A stretch of 64,000 nucleotides of DNA, from contig NZ_KI911782.1 in NCBI RefSeq assembly GCF_000515395.1, positions 2,602,606 through 2,666,605 of the forward strand, written 5' to 3'. Both the position numbers and the translations under genes were made by a program. Position 1 is the first letter of the stretch. Every line of letters starts with the position of its first letter. Origin of the DNA: Jiangella gansuensis DSM 44835 (GTDB lineage: Bacteria; Actinomycetota; Actinomycetes; Jiangellales; Jiangellaceae). The notes under the pieces are model-generated. The model had not been told where the DNA came from and ran no database searches. It saw nothing but the letters and a program-made list of their open reading frames with translations. Below, one piece after another: positions 54,231-63,973 of the stretch.

Positions 54231-55441
54231 GCTTCGACGGGCTGGGTGAACGCTTCGGCGACGGCCGCGGCGGTGAGCTCGATCTGCCACTCCCGAGCGC
54301 CGCGGGACCGGAACAGCTCGCCCACCGTCTCCGGGGTGATCGGGTCCGGCGGCGCCCACGCGGCCCGGCGCAGGGTGTCGGGCGTGAGCAGGTTCTCGAC
54401 CGGCAGTTCGTGCTGCTCGGCGAGTTCGGCCACCCGGGCCCGGGCCGCGGCCAGCCGGACCGCGGCATCCGGTTGCCGCGACGCCCAGGCACGCGGCGGG
54501 GGAGGACCGTCGTACGGCGCGGTCTGCGGCGGCAGCTGGGTCTCGGGCAGCGCCCGTGCCTCGGCCACCGCGCCGAACCAGCGCGACAGCTCGCGGCGCT
54601 GCGACCGGCCCCGGTAGACGGGCATCGCGGCCATCGCCTCGGCACTGGTGGGCATGGTCATGGCAGCCTCGATGATGGCGGCGTCGGGCAGTACCCGGCC
54701 GGGAGAGAGGTCGCGCTGCTGGGCCAGCTGGTCGCGGGCCTGCCAGAGCTGCCGGACGACGGCGAGCCGGCGACGGTCGCGGACGCGATGCAGCCCGGAG
54801 GTGCGCCGCCACGGGTCGGCACGCGGCTCGTTCAGCGGCGCGGCCAGCACGGCGGCGAACTCTTCGTGCGCCCAGTCGAGTTTGCCGGCGGCGCGCAGCT
54901 GTTCCTCCAGCGCGTCGCGCAGTTCGATGAGCAGCTCGACGTCCAGGGCGGCGTAGCGCAGCCAGTCCTCCGGCAACGGCCGGGTGGACCAGTCGGCGGC
55001 GGAGTGCCCTTTCTCCAGCGTGTAGCCCAGGATGCTGTCGACCAGCGCGCCGAGGCCCACCCGCGGCAGCCCGAGCAGCCGGCCGGCCAGTTCGGTGTCG
55101 AACAGCCGGGCCGGGCGCATGCCGACCTCGTCGAGGCAGGGGAGATCCTGCGAGGCGGCGTGCAGCACCCACTCGGTGTCGGCCAGCGCGGCGCCGAGCT
55201 CGGAGAGGTCCGGTAGCGGGATCGGGTCGATCAGTGCCGTCCCGGCGCCCTTGCGGCGCAGCTGGATGAGATAGGCGCGATGCCCGTAGCGGTACCCGGA
55301 CGCGCGTTCGGCGTCGACGGCGACGGGGCCGTCGCCGCCCGCGAAGGCGTCGATGGTGGTGCGGAGGGTCGCGTGGTCGACGACGACCTCAGGTAGGCCG
55401 TCGCGGGGTTCGAGCAGTGGGGTGGAGTCTTCGCCGGTCAA
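54224..55441 (-). CDS. rnd: Ribonuclease D (HRDC domain)
   Basis: A 405-residue 3'-5' exoribonuclease of the DEDD type. Catalytic acids are Asp43 and Glu45 (AVDAERASGY), Asp in HAASQDLPCL, and the final Asp of YAALDVELL. An HRDC nucleic-acid-binding domain follows (about 205-285), then a second helical region. It starts at TTG 55441, overlapping the DUF3000 stop (TTGA). Its last codon, GCG AAA, and stop TGA belong to repeat R7. Confidence 0.92.
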   Translation of the reverse strand: MTGEDSTPLLEPRDGLPEVVVDHATLRTTIDAFAGGDGPVAVDAERASGYRYGHRAYLIQLRRKGAGTALIDPIPLPDLSELGAALADTEWVLHAASQDLPCLDEVGMRPARLFDTELAGRLLGLPRVGLGALVDSILGYTLEKGHSAADWSTRPLPEDWLRYAALDVELLIELRDALEEQLRAAGKLDWAHEEFAAVLAAPLNEPRADPWRRTSGLHRVRDRRRLAVVRQLWQARDQLAQQRDLSPGRVLPDAAIIEAAMTMPTSAEAMAAMPVYRGRSQRRELSRWFGAVAEARALPETQLPPQTAPYDGPPPPRAWASRQPDAAVRLAAARARVAELAEQHELPVENLLTPDTLRRAAWAPPDPITPETVGELFRSRGAREWQIELTAAAVAEAFTQPVEAK

Positions 55442-56040
55442 CGGCTCCGCCTCCGGCGCGTGGAAGGAATGGCGACGACACCGGTCGGCAACGGCTCCAG
55501 GCCGGCCGCGGTGGTGAGGGCGTCGCCCCAGGCCAGGGCGTGCGGGGTGAGGTCGGGCTCGAGCGGCGTCCAGGACGCGCGGATCTCGATCTCGGCGCTG
55601 GCGAGCTCACCGGCCATGCCACCGAAGCCCTCCGACGCGACCCTGGTGACGGTGCCGCTGGCCGCGGTGTAGGGCGCCAGCCGGGCGCCGAGCGCGTCGA
55701 TCATCCAGGTCCACCCGACCGCGAGGAGCAGCGGGTCGCTGCCCATCTCCGGCTCCAGGTTGGCCCGCAGGTACGTGACCAGCCGAAACTCTCCGTGCCA
55801 GGCCTCCTGGCCGGCAGGGTCGTAGAGCAGCACCAGGCGCCCGGTCGCGGTGGCGTCGTCGTCGGCCTCATCGACGACGACGTCAGCGCTCAGCGCGTGT
55901 GTATGCGGGGCCAGCCGCTTCGGGGCGGCCGTCTTCTCGAGGTGGACCTCGGGCCGGAACCGTGCGGCGTGCAACGATTCCACCGCACGTTCGAAGACAG
56001 CCGGCACCCCGGGCTGGATGCCCTCGGTGCTCCTTGCCAC
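55438..56040 (-). CDS. DUF3000 family protein
   Basis: A 200-residue protein conserved next to hemE and RNase D in actinobacteria; function unknown. Typical features are EVHLEKTAAPKRLAPH, HGEFRLVTYLRANLEPEMG and ALAWGDALTTAAGLEPLPTG near the end. GTG 56040. It is the first gene of the two-gene unit with rnd and is divergent from hemE. Confidence 0.9.
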   Translation of the reverse strand: MARSTEGIQPGVPAVFERAVESLHAARFRPEVHLEKTAAPKRLAPHTHALSADVVVDEADDDATATGRLVLLYDPAGQEAWHGEFRLVTYLRANLEPEMGSDPLLLAVGWTWMIDALGARLAPYTAASGTVTRVASEGFGGMAGELASAEIEIRASWTPLEPDLTPHALAWGDALTTAAGLEPLPTGVVAIPSTRRRRSR

Positions 56041-56108
56041 AATTGGCAGACTAGGCCCGTTTGACGGTCGCGTCAGGCAGGCACGCCCGGCATGCGACGA
56101 TCAGTGAT

Positions 56109-57188
56109 GTGACCGTGACCTTCGACGACAACTCGTCCAGCTCCTCGTCTTCCCCGTCCGATCCCGCCCAGAGCCTGTTCGCGCGCGCAGCTCGTGGCGA
56201 ACGCACGAGCCGCCCACCAGTGTGGTTCATGCGCCAGGCCGGGCGGTCTCTGCCGGAGTACCGGCGGCTGCGCGAGGGGGTGCCCATGCTGGAGTCGTGC
56301 ACCCGCCCGGACATGGTGACGGAAATCACGTTGCAGCCCGTGCGCCGTTACGGCGTGGACGCGGCCATCTTCTACTCCGACATCGTGGTCCCGCTGCGAG
56401 CGGTCGGCATCGACGTCGACGTCAAACCCGGAATCGGTCCGGTGGTCGCCAGCCCGATCCGCGCCGCGGCCGATCTCGAGCGGCTGCGCCCGCTGGAACC
56501 CGGCGACGTCACGTACATCGACGAGGCGGTTCGTTCCCTGGTCGGTGAACTCGGCGGCACCCCGCTGATCGGTTTCGCCGGCGCGCCGTTCACCCTCGCG
56601 TCCTACCTGGTCGAGGGCGGGCCGTCGAAGAACCACGAGGTCACCAAGGCGCTGATGCACAGCCACCCGGAACTGTGGCACGAGCTGCTGAGCCGGGTCG
56701 CGGCCATCTCCGCGGCGTTCCTCGACGTTCAGGTGCGGGCCGGCGCGACGGCGGTGCAGCTGTTCGACTCGTGGGCCGGCGCGCTGTCGGCCGCCGACTA
56801 CGCGAAGTTCGTGCTGCCGCACAGCGCCACCGTGCTGGACAGCGTCATCGACGTGCCGCGCATCCACTTCGGCGTCGGGACATCGGAGTTCCTGCCGTTG
56901 ATGGCCTCGGCCGGGGCCGACGTCGTCGGCGTCGACTGGCGGCTGCCGCTCGACGAAGCCGCCCTGCGGGTGCCCGGCAAACCGCTGCAGGGCAACCTCG
57001 ACCCGGCCATCCTGGGCGCGGACTGGCCGGTCATCGAGCGCGAGGTCGACCGCATCGTCGCCGAGGGCCGCCGCGCACCTGCCCACATCTTCAACCTCGG
57101 CCACGGCGTGCTCCCCGGCACCGATCCCGGCGTGCTGGCCCGCGTGGTGGAGAAGGTTCAGACCGCCGGGGCGTCCGGCGCGGCCTGA
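56109..57188 (+). CDS. hemE: Uroporphyrinogen decarboxylase
   Basis: A 359-residue enzyme converting uroporphyrinogen III to coproporphyrinogen III. The signature [14 protein letters not shown] is near 37-50, and [28 protein letters not shown] and [10 protein letters not shown] follow in the usual order. GTG 56109 is preferred; the longer frame from 56061 adds 16 residues not expected in the family. A poly-Ser stretch (about 7-16) precedes the domain. The last 31 bases overlap the convergent DUF4349 gene. Confidence 0.94.
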   Translation: MTVTFDDNSSSSSSSPSDPAQSLFARAARGERTSRPPVWFMRQAGRSLPEYRRLREGVPMLESCTRPDMVTEITLQPVRRYGVDAAIFYSDIVVPLRAVGIDVDVKPGIGPVVASPIRAAADLERLRPLEPGDVTYIDEAVRSLVGELGGTPLIGFAGAPFTLASYLVEGGPSKNHEVTKALMHSHPELWHELLSRVAAISAAFLDVQVRAGATAVQLFDSWAGALSAADYAKFVLPHSATVLDSVIDVPRIHFGVGTSEFLPLMASAGADVVGVDWRLPLDEAALRVPGKPLQGNLDPAILGADWPVIEREVDRIVAEGRRAPAHIFNLGHGVLPGTDPGVLARVVEKVQTAGASGAA

Positions 57189-58084
57189 CCCTGGCCCCGT
57201 CGCCGGCGGAGGACAACATAGGCGGGCACCGCGATCATGGCCGCCACCACCGCGAAGGGCAGCACCGCGCCGATCACGGTCAAAGCGCCACCACCGACGG
57301 TGAGCAGCGCCTTCCAGCCGCCGGACAGGCCGGCGAGGAAGCCGCTGTCGTCGTCATCGGGGGGCGGCGCTTCGCCGGCGGCGTGCAGGCTGAGCGTCAC
57401 CGTCGCCATCGCCGTCAACCCGGCCAGTTCTTCCTGCCGGCTCAGCAACGCGTCCAGGTCGGCCTCGCGGCGGGCCAGCTCCGACTCGATCTCCACCACC
57501 TCGGCCAGTGCCGTGGCCTCGGCCAGCAACGCCCGGATGCGGGCGATGCTGGCGCGCTGCGACTCGATGCGCGAGGCGGTATCGACGACCTCCTGGGTGA
57601 CGTCCTCGGTGCCGCGGGAGCGGTCGGTGACCTCACCCAGCGTCTCCAGGTCGGAGACCGTGTCCTGGTGGCCGTCGGACGGCACTGAGAGGGTGAGCGT
57701 GGCGTGATCGTCGCCGCTGACCTGCTCATGGGCGACGAAGCCGCCGGCAGCGGTAACGATGCTCGCCGCCTGCGCGGCCGCCGCGGGCACGTCGTCGGCG
57801 ACCACGGTCAGCTCGACGGTGTAGATGATCTGCCGGCCGGTGCGGACCTGGGCCGCCTGGAGCATGCCGCCAGCCTCGTCCGCGCCGGAGTCGGCGCTGT
57901 CGCCGGCGTTGTCGGCCGCTTCCTCGCCACCGGCGGGCGCCGCTCCATCGCCCGCCTCGGCCGCTGGAGCGTCGTCGGCGCCGCCGCTGGTGGCGCTGTC
58001 AGCACCGCCGCCGCTGCACGCGCCCAGCGCCAGGGCCGCCGCCAGAATCGTCCCGATCGAGCCCACTGCCGTTCGCCGTCGCAT
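57158..58084 (-). CDS. DUF4349 family lipoprotein
   Basis: A 308-residue membrane-anchored lipoprotein. The lipobox is LALGACSG (Cys about 23); an Ala/Asp/Gly-rich disordered linker follows (about 24-75), then the DUF4349 domain with a beta part ([15 protein letters not shown]) and a long coiled coil (about 165-225), and a C-terminal membrane segment ([19 protein letters not shown]) with a basic tail. Function unknown. ATG 58084. It is convergent with and overlaps hemE by 31 bases. Confidence 0.88.
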   Translation of the reverse strand: MRRRTAVGSIGTILAAALALGACSGGGADSATSGGADDAPAAEAGDGAAPAGGEEAADNAGDSADSGADEAGGMLQAAQVRTGRQIIYTVELTVVADDVPAAAAQAASIVTAAGGFVAHEQVSGDDHATLTLSVPSDGHQDTVSDLETLGEVTDRSRGTEDVTQEVVDTASRIESQRASIARIRALLAEATALAEVVEIESELARREADLDALLSRQEELAGLTAMATVTLSLHAAGEAPPPDDDDSGFLAGLSGGWKALLTVGGGALTVIGAVLPFAVVAAMIAVPAYVVLRRRRGQGQAAPDAPAV

Positions 58085-58266
58085 GCTGACCTCCGAACCG
58101 CTCGCCCGTCGCTGTCATGAGGTGGGACGGCAGCGGACGGCGCCGGGTTGCCGCCAGGCCGGTCACGATCGGGAAACGAGCAGGTCACGACGGCACCGGC
58201 GGGCCGGCGACGGGGTGGAGATCCCTGCTCGTGCCGTGGACCCGTGCGGGTGCGATGCTGGAGGAC

Positions 58267-59697
58267 GTGACCAAGGTGCGGATCGGCGTCGTCGGCGGTG
58301 GCATCAGCGGGCTCGCGGCGGCATGGTTCCTGCGGCGGTCCTTCGGGCCCGACGCCCAGATCATCGTGTTCGAGAAGAAGCCCGACGTCGGCGGCCACCT
58401 GCGGGTCTCCGACGTCGCCGGCGTGCCGGTCGACGAGGGCGCAGAGTCGTTGCTGGCCCGGCGCCCCGAAGCGGTGGAACTGGCCACGGAGGCCGGCCTG
58501 GCCGGCGACATCGTGCATCCGGCGGCCGTAGGAGCGGGACTGTGGAGCGGGGACCGCATCCGGCCCATGCCCACGGGCACGGTCATGGGCGTGCCGGCCG
58601 ACCCGGCACGACTGGCCGGCCTGCTGTCGTCGGCCGAGGTCGCCGCCGCCCGGGCCGCCGACGCAGAATCAGCCGGGCTGCCGCTGACGGAGGACGTCGC
58701 GATCGGCCGGCTGGTGCGCTCCCGGTTCGGGGCGGCCGTCGCCGACCGGCTGGTGGAACCGCTGCTCGGCGGGGTCTACGCGGGCCGGGCGGATGAGCTC
58801 TCCCTGGACGCGACCGTGCCGGCGCTGGCGGCGGCCGCCCGGACCCACACCTCGCTGGCGGCAGCCGTGGCGGCGGCCGGCGCGGCGGCTCGTCCGCCGG
58901 ACTCCACGGCCGGCCGGGCACCGGTCTTCGCCGGGCTGCGCGGCGGCGTGGGCAGGCTGCCAGCCGCGGTCGCGGTGGCCGCCGAGGCCGACGTGCGGAC
59001 CGGCGTGACGGTGCGTTCGCTGGAACGCCGCCCCGACGGCTGGCGGCTGATCACCGGCCCGGTGCCGGACCCGGTTGCCGTGGACGTCGACGCCGTCGTG
59101 GTGGCGACGCCTGCGAGCGCGGCGGCCCGGCTGTTGGGACCGGTGGTACCGGCCGCGGGAACGGAGCTGGCCGGCATCGAGTCCGCGAGCATGGCCATCG
59201 TGACGCTCGCGGTGCCGGCCGCGGGATTCGGCCAGCCGCCGTCGTCGTCGGGATTCCTGGTGCCGCCGGTCGACGGACGCGCCGTCAAGGCGGTGACGTA
59301 CTCGTCGGTGAAGTGGCCCTGGCTGGGCTCGCGGACCGGTGACCTGGTCCTGCTGCGGGCATCGCTGGGCCGGCACCGGGAGGTCGCGCAACTGCAGCGC
59401 GACGACGACGAGCTGGTGGCGGCCGTCCGGGCCGACCTGCACGCCGCGGTCGGGTTCAGCGGCGAGATCGTGGACGCGCGGGTCACCCGGTGGGGCGGTG
59501 CGCTGCCGCAGTACGCCGTCGGGCACCTCGACCGGGTGGCCCGGGTGCGCGCCGCCGTCGCCGAGGTGCCGGGGCTGGCCGTCTGCGGCGCCGTGTACGA
59601 CGGCGTCGGCGTCGCGGCCTGCGTCGGGTCGGCCCGCGACGCCGCGGCCAGGGTGGTCGCGGACCTGTCGGAGCGGCGTGTCAGGATCGACTCATGA
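58267..59697 (+). CDS. hemG: Coproporphyrinogen III / protoporphyrinogen IX oxidase (HemY type)
   Basis: A 476-residue FAD oxidase of late haem synthesis. [18 protein letters not shown] (9-26) binds [33 protein letters not shown] (in parts) and the C-terminal [17 protein letters not shown] complete the family pattern. In organisms with hemQ this enzyme oxidises coproporphyrinogen III to coproporphyrin III. Start is GTG 58267 or ATG 58255. The stop overlaps hemQ (ATGA at 59694), so the two are coupled. Confidence 0.93.
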   Translation: MTKVRIGVVGGGISGLAAAWFLRRSFGPDAQIIVFEKKPDVGGHLRVSDVAGVPVDEGAESLLARRPEAVELATEAGLAGDIVHPAAVGAGLWSGDRIRPMPTGTVMGVPADPARLAGLLSSAEVAAARAADAESAGLPLTEDVAIGRLVRSRFGAAVADRLVEPLLGGVYAGRADELSLDATVPALAAAARTHTSLAAAVAAAGAAARPPDSTAGRAPVFAGLRGGVGRLPAAVAVAAEADVRTGVTVRSLERRPDGWRLITGPVPDPVAVDVDAVVVATPASAAARLLGPVVPAAGTELAGIESASMAIVTLAVPAAGFGQPPSSSGFLVPPVDGRAVKAVTYSSVKWPWLGSRTGDLVLLRASLGRHREVAQLQRDDDELVAAVRADLHAAVGFSGEIVDARVTRWGGALPQYAVGHLDRVARVRAAVAEVPGLAVCGAVYDGVGVAACVGSARDAAARVVADLSERRVRIDS

Positions 59698-60404
59698 CCG
59701 ACGCGCCCACCCCGTCCCGGCCCAAGGCACGGGAGCTCAACCAGGTGATCCGCTACACCATGTGGTCGGTGTTCCGGCTGCGTGCGCCGCTGGGTCCGGG
59801 CGACCGGTCCGGGCTGGCCGCCGAGGTGTCCGACCTGTTCGCCGAGCTCGCCGGCAAGGACGTCGTCGTGCGGGGTACGTACGACGTCGCCGGGCTGCGC
59901 GCCGACGCCGACGTCCTGGTGTGGTGGCACGCACCGGCCGTCGAGGAGCTGCAGGCCGCCTACCAGCGGTTCCGCTCCACGGTGCTGGGCCGCCAGCTCG
60001 ACCCGGTGTGGTCGCAGGTTGCGTTGCACCGGCCGGCGGAGTTCAACAAGAGCCACATCCCGGCCTTCCTCGCCGACGAGGAACCGCGTGCTTACGTGTG
60101 CGTCTACCCGTTCGTGCGCTCCTACGAGTGGTACCTGCTGCCGGACGCCGAACGGCGCGGCATGCTCGCCGAACACGGCCAGATGGCCCGCGACTACCCG
60201 GACGTGCGTGCCAACACGGTCGCGTCGTTCGCGCTGGGCGACTACGAGTGGATGCTGGCCTTCGAGGCCGACGAGCTGCACCGCATCGTCGACCTCATGC
60301 GCCATCTGCGCGGGTCGACGGCGCGGCGGCACGTCCGCGAGGAGACGCCGTTCTACACCGGCCGGCGGCTCGAGGTCGCTGAACTCGTCGCAGGGCTGCC
60401 GTAG
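59694..60404 (+). CDS. hemQ: Coproheme decarboxylase (chlorite-dismutase family)
   Basis: A 236-residue HemQ/ChdC enzyme, final step of the coproporphyrin-dependent haem route, turning coproheme into haem b. The family pattern is visible: [17 protein letters not shown] near the start, the Tyr-bearing [13 protein letters not shown], and [12 protein letters not shown] containing the proximal His. Length and order fit actinobacterial HemQ. Translationally coupled to hemG. Confidence 0.95.
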   Translation: MTDAPTPSRPKARELNQVIRYTMWSVFRLRAPLGPGDRSGLAAEVSDLFAELAGKDVVVRGTYDVAGLRADADVLVWWHAPAVEELQAAYQRFRSTVLGRQLDPVWSQVALHRPAEFNKSHIPAFLADEEPRAYVCVYPFVRSYEWYLLPDAERRGMLAEHGQMARDYPDVRANTVASFALGDYEWMLAFEADELHRIVDLMRHLRGSTARRHVREETPFYTGRRLEVAELVAGLP

Positions 60405-60410
60405 GGGCGG

Positions 60411-61049
60411 TCACTCGATCTGGATCTCGACCGGGCCGCCGTACAGCATGAGCTCGCCGATGGCGCGGTCGGACGTGCTGGCGGCGTTGCTGACCCGCAG
60501 CTCGACGTAGACGTCGTAACGGCCGGGTTGGAGTGGTTCGTGCCACGGCTGGGTGACGTCGGACGGAACGCACTGGCGCACGAACGAGTGCACGTCGTAG
60601 GTGGCGCTCTCGCCGGGGGCCAGGCTCAGCGGCTGGGCGACCGCACGTTGGGGACCTGGCTCGGTCACGACGGTGCCGTCGCGGGTGACCCAGCTGTCGG
60701 GGCCAGGGCTGGTCGAGCCGGTGATGTGCTCGTCGCCGGTGTTGGTGACCGTCGCGGTGCCGATCGGGCCCTCGTCCCCGGGATCCACCACCGGTTCGAG
60801 GTCGATCTCCAGATCCAGTGGGCCGTCGGGCGCGGGGTCGTGGGTGCGAAGCTGCGAGCCACAGCCCAGGGCGCTGAACGTGAGCTGTTCTGGATCCGGC
60901 GCGGGCGTGGCGACGACAGGCGGCGGTGTTGGGCCGTCGCCGGTGAGGAGGGCTGTACCGGCCACGGCGGCGCCCGTGACGGTGAGCACGGCGGCACCGC
61001 CGGTCGCGGCAAGCCGGGTCCGTCGGCGGCGGACGATCCGGTGGCGCAC
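60411..61049 (-). CDS. Membrane-anchored protein, truncated sigma-operon partner
   Basis: A 212-residue protein with a basic start (MRHRIVRRRRTRLAATGG), one membrane segment (about 18-36) and an external beta-rich domain (about 85-212) with an IGTATVTNTGDEHITGS segment. The Arg-rich cytoplasmic start followed by a membrane helix is the plan of partner proteins encoded after SigE-like ECF factors, whose N-terminal cytoplasmic part appears to be missing. GTG 61049 is the only usable start left, with a weak ribosome site. Directly upstream lies a sigma-factor head. Function unknown, perhaps a decaying gene. Confidence 0.55.
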   Translation of the reverse strand: MRHRIVRRRRTRLAATGGAAVLTVTGAAVAGTALLTGDGPTPPPVVATPAPDPEQLTFSALGCGSQLRTHDPAPDGPLDLEIDLEPVVDPGDEGPIGTATVTNTGDEHITGSTSPGPDSWVTRDGTVVTEPGPQRAVAQPLSLAPGESATYDVHSFVRQCVPSDVTQPWHEPLQPGRYDVYVELRVSNAASTSDRAIGELMLYGGPVEIQIE

Positions 61050-61093
61050 GCCGTCCAGGTCGAGCCGGCCGGCGCCGGGCGCGCTGTCCGCCC

Positions 61094-61207
61094 CTGCACC
61101 AGGTCCGCGGCGTCGGCGGCATTGCCGGTCAGCAGGTACGCGTACCGCAGCAGCGCCGGCCCGCGCGTCTCGGCCAGCTCGGTATAGACCCGCTCCCAGC
61201 TCGCCAC
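61094..61207 (-). pseudogene. N-terminal fragment of an ECF sigma factor
   Basis: GTG 61207, with a GGGAGG ribosome site, opens a frame of 38 residues containing RGPALLRYAYLLTGN and AADAADLVQ, the start of region 2 of SigE-like ECF factors. After the DLVQ motif the similarity ends; the frame runs on out of phase across the next gene. The rest of the sigma gene, and probably the first part of its partner, has been lost by an internal deletion. Confidence 0.65.
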
Positions 61208-61334
61208 CCCGTCACCTCCCGCCCTCACCTACTGAGACGAACGGCGCCGCCGATCGGTTGGGGGGCTGGGGGCGCGGTCGCCCGGTGATCGACAGGGCGT
61301 CACCACCTGCCCAGGGGTGGCAACCCTCTGTCGA

Positions 61335-61787
61335 TCACCGAGGGTGGCGCGCCATCGGCAGGTGCGGGATGTGCCCGTCCAGGAACTCCGGCCCCGTGAC
61401 CTCGTAGCCGTAGCGGCGGTAGAAGTCGGCCAGATGCGACTGGGCGGCCAGCACACTGGTGCGGGCACCGATGTGCTCGATCGCGGCGGCCATGAGCCGG
61501 CCCGCCAGGCCGAGCCCGCGAGCGTCGGCGGCCACGACGACCCGGCCGATCCGGGCCGTTCCGTCCGGGTCCTCCAGGACACGCAGGTAGGCCACCGGCT
61601 CGTCGTCGCGGGCCAGCCAGATGTGGGTCGCCTCGGGTTCGAGGTCGCGGCCGTCGAGTTCGGCGTACGGGTCGCCCTGCTCGACGACGAAGACGTCGAC
61701 GCGCAGCCGCAGCAGGCGGTACAGCGTCGCCGCGTCCAGGTCGCGGAACGCAGCCACCCGGAGCGTGAGGTCGTCGGCGAGTGTCAC
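61335..61787 (-). CDS. GNAT-family N-acetyltransferase (ElaA-like)
   Basis: A 150-residue acetyltransferase with LYRLLRLRVDVFVVEQGDPYAELDG near the N-terminus (in pieces, about 20-45), the acetyl-CoA loop IGRVVVAADARGLGLAGRLM (about 85-104) and a C-terminal FYRRYGYEVTGPEFLDGHIPH strand. This is the ElaA branch; its substrate is unknown. GTG 61787 overlaps the msrB stop (GTGA), so it is translated with msrB. Confidence 0.9.
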   Translation of the reverse strand: MTLADDLTLRVAAFRDLDAATLYRLLRLRVDVFVVEQGDPYAELDGRDLEPEATHIWLARDDEPVAYLRVLEDPDGTARIGRVVVAADARGLGLAGRLMAAAIEHIGARTSVLAAQSHLADFYRRYGYEVTGPEFLDGHIPHLPMARHPR

Positions 61788-62188
61788 GCCGCCCGCCGCT
61801 GCAACGCGATGCCGTTGATGCAGTAGCGCAGGTCGGTGGGGGTGGGGAAACCCTCGCCGGAGAACACGTGACCCAGGTGCGAGCCGCACCGGGCGCAGCG
61901 CACTTCGGTGCGGACGCTGCCGAAGCTGCGGTCCTCGATGTACTCGACGCGGTCCTCGGCGAGCGGGGCGTAGAACGACGGCCAGCCGCACTGGGCGTCG
62001 AACTTGGTGCCCGTGGCGAACAGTTCCGCGCCGCAGGCCCGGCACGAGTACACATAGGGCTGGTCGTCGGCGTGTTCCAGCGGGCTGGTGCCGGCCCGTT
62101 CGGTGCCGGCCTCACGCAGCACGTGGTACTCCTCGGGCGTCAGTTCCGCCCGCCACTCGGCATCGCTCTTGTCCACCTCATAAGGCAT
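61784..62188 (-). CDS. msrB: Peptide-methionine (R)-S-oxide reductase
   Basis: A 134-residue enzyme that reduces methionine-R-sulfoxide in proteins. Zinc Cys pairs are CRACGAELF and CARCGSHLGHVF, and the catalytic Cys is in LRYCINGIAL. ATG 62188 lies 7 bases after a TAGGTT box, so the msrB-GNAT message is probably leaderless. Confidence 0.95.
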   Translation of the reverse strand: MPYEVDKSDAEWRAELTPEEYHVLREAGTERAGTSPLEHADDQPYVYSCRACGAELFATGTKFDAQCGWPSFYAPLAEDRVEYIEDRSFGSVRTEVRCARCGSHLGHVFSGEGFPTPTDLRYCINGIALQRRAA

Positions 62189-62195
62189 GACACCG

Positions 62196-62201
62196 AACCT
62201 A
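62196..62201 (-). promoter_or_regulatory. -10 box of leaderless msrB
   Basis: TAGGTT on the minus strand ends 7 bases before ATG 62188, without a ribosome site between. Confidence 0.5.
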
Positions 62202-62282
62202 GTCGGGTCCGGCCGGAAAGGCGGCATGGCGTCGGAGATCAGGGGGAATCCTGACCATGGAACCCCTGATCTGGGAGGCGTC

Positions 62283-62447
62283 ATGGACGTGCTGATCCTC
62301 ATCGGGCGGATCCTGTTCGCTGTCGTCTTCGTCGGCAGCTCAGTGGCCCATCTCACCGACAAGGGGTCGATGGCCGGGTACGCCGAGAGCCGCGGTGTGC
62401 GGCCAGACGCCCCGTTCACGCTCACCGATCCGCTGTTCGACGTGTAG
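62283..62447 (+). pseudogene. Truncated DoxX-family gene
   Basis: ATG 62283, with a GGGAGG ribosome site, encodes 54 residues: MDVLILIGRILFAVVFVGSS, then HLTDKGSMAGYAESRGV, the first helix and loop of DoxX-like membrane proteins. The frame then reads an unrelated short tail and stops, where family members continue for another 80-100 residues and three helices. It is most likely a 3'-deleted gene; a functional short form cannot be excluded. Confidence 0.6.
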
Positions 62448-62471
62448 CGGTGCACCGTCCCCACGGGGCGG

Positions 62472-63518
62472 TCAGTCGAAGGTGGCGCGGCGGGAGGGCT
62501 GCACGCGCAGGGGCTCGCCGGGCATCTTCGGGTACTCCGGCGGGTACGGCATGTCGCCGAGGTCGTGGTCGCGTTCGTCGCGGGCGGCCAGTTCCAGCAG
62601 CGGCTCCAGGGAGTACGCGACCTCCGCCACCGCAGCGTGCGGGTCGCCGACCGAGGCGAACCGGGCCGGCATGGTGGTGATGTCGAAGTCCTCGGGCCGG
62701 GCGTCGTCGACCTCGTCCCAGCGCAGCGGCGCGGAGACCGTCGCGCGCGGCCGCGGCCGCACAGAGTAGGCCGAGGCGATGGTGCGGTCGCGGGCCATCT
62801 GGTTGAAGTCGATGAAGATGCGCTCGCCGCGTTCTTCCTTCCACCAGCTCATGGTGACGTGGTCGGGCATGCGCCGTTCCAGCTCGCGCCCGAACGCGAT
62901 GACCGCGCGCCGGGCCTGCACGAAGTCCCACTCGGGCCGCACCGGCACGTACAGGTGCAGGCCGCGACCGCCGGACGTCTTCGGGAAACCCTCCATGCCC
63001 AGGTCGTGCAGGAGCGCCCGGGCCTCGTGGGCGACCTTGATGGCGTCGGCGTAGTCGGTGCCCGGCTGCGGGTCGAGGTCGATGCGCAGCTGGTCGGGAT
63101 GATCGACGTCGCCGCGGCGCACCGGCCACGGGTGGAACGTCAGCGTGCCCAGGTTGGCGGCCCAGGCGACGACGGCCACCTCGGTGGGGCAGACCTCGTC
63201 GGCGGTGCGTCCGCTCGGGAACGTCACCTGCGAGGTCTCGACCCACGACGGCGCACCCTTCGGCACCCGCTTCTGGTAGAAGGCGTCGCCGCGGTTGTCC
63301 TGCCGGGTGGAGAGCCGAGCGCCTTCGAAGACGCCGGCCGGCCAGCGCTCCAGGGTGGTGGGCCGGTCGCGCAGCGCGCCCAGGATGCCGTCGCCCACGG
63401 CGAGGAAATACTTGACGACGTCGCGCTTGGTGAGCCCACGCTCGGGAAAGTACACCTTGCTGGGGCTGGACACCCGGACAGTGCGGCCGCCGGCCTCGAT
63501 CTCGATGGCTTCCTTCAT
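62472..63518 (-). CDS. LigD-type DNA polymerase/primase domain protein
   Basis: A 348-residue stand-alone polymerase domain of the archaeo-eukaryotic primase type used in bacterial end joining. Catalytic Asp residues are in RIDLDPQPG (about 146-151), with KTSGGRGLHLYVPV (about 179) and the MSWWKEERGERIFIDFNQ segment. There is no ligase or nuclease domain and no Ku gene in the window. ATG 63518 overlaps the stop of the upstream gene (ATGA). Confidence 0.92.
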   Translation of the reverse strand: MKEAIEIEAGGRTVRVSSPSKVYFPERGLTKRDVVKYFLAVGDGILGALRDRPTTLERWPAGVFEGARLSTRQDNRGDAFYQKRVPKGAPSWVETSQVTFPSGRTADEVCPTEVAVVAWAANLGTLTFHPWPVRRGDVDHPDQLRIDLDPQPGTDYADAIKVAHEARALLHDLGMEGFPKTSGGRGLHLYVPVRPEWDFVQARRAVIAFGRELERRMPDHVTMSWWKEERGERIFIDFNQMARDRTIASAYSVRPRPRATVSAPLRWDEVDDARPEDFDITTMPARFASVGDPHAAVAEVAYSLEPLLELAARDERDHDLGDMPYPPEYPKMPGEPLRVQPSRRATFD

Positions 63519-63973
63519 GCGGTGTCGTTGTCGATGCGGTGGTTGTGCTCCTGCGCGGCCTCGGCCTCCCAGTCCGGTTCGCCGCGGGCCAGCAGGTGGA
63601 GCACCGGCACCTGGAGCCGGCGGCGGGCCCGCGCGGTCCAGTCGACGTGGAACAGCTCGGCGATCACGTGCGGCCGGGTGAGGATGATGACCTCGGCGGC
63701 GCCACACTCCTGCACCAGGGTGCACAGGCGATCCAGCGGATCGGTCGCGGTGACCTCGCCGCCGGCCTGGGCGCCGACACCGGCGAACGCGCGCAGCGAT
63801 TCGGCCAGCGCCTGCTTGCTCGCCTCGCGGATCTCCTCGTGCACCCGCTCCAGGTCAGCCTCGTCGACGTACATGGCGGCGGTGCCCATGACCTCGCTCG
63901 CCGCGAGGGAGCCGATGGTGGATTCGACCCGGCTGGCGGCATCCTCGACAGGGATCAGGACGTGGTAATGCAC
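63515..63973 (-). CDS. Usp-like hypothetical protein coupled to the LigD-type polymerase
   Basis: A 152-residue soluble alpha/beta protein starting MHYHVLIPVEDAASRVEST, with AAEVIILTRPHVIAEL and RRRLQVPVLHLLA, a pattern like universal-stress-type nucleotide-binding folds. No named family is certain. ATG 63973; the stop overlaps the polymerase start by 4 bases, so they are made together, but a DNA-repair role is only inferred from this. The remaining 27 bases of the window show nothing. Confidence 0.7.
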   Translation of the reverse strand: MHYHVLIPVEDAASRVESTIGSLAASEVMGTAAMYVDEADLERVHEEIREASKQALAESLRAFAGVGAQAGGEVTATDPLDRLCTLVQECGAAEVIILTRPHVIAELFHVDWTARARRRLQVPVLHLLARGEPDWEAEAAQEHNHRIDNDTA

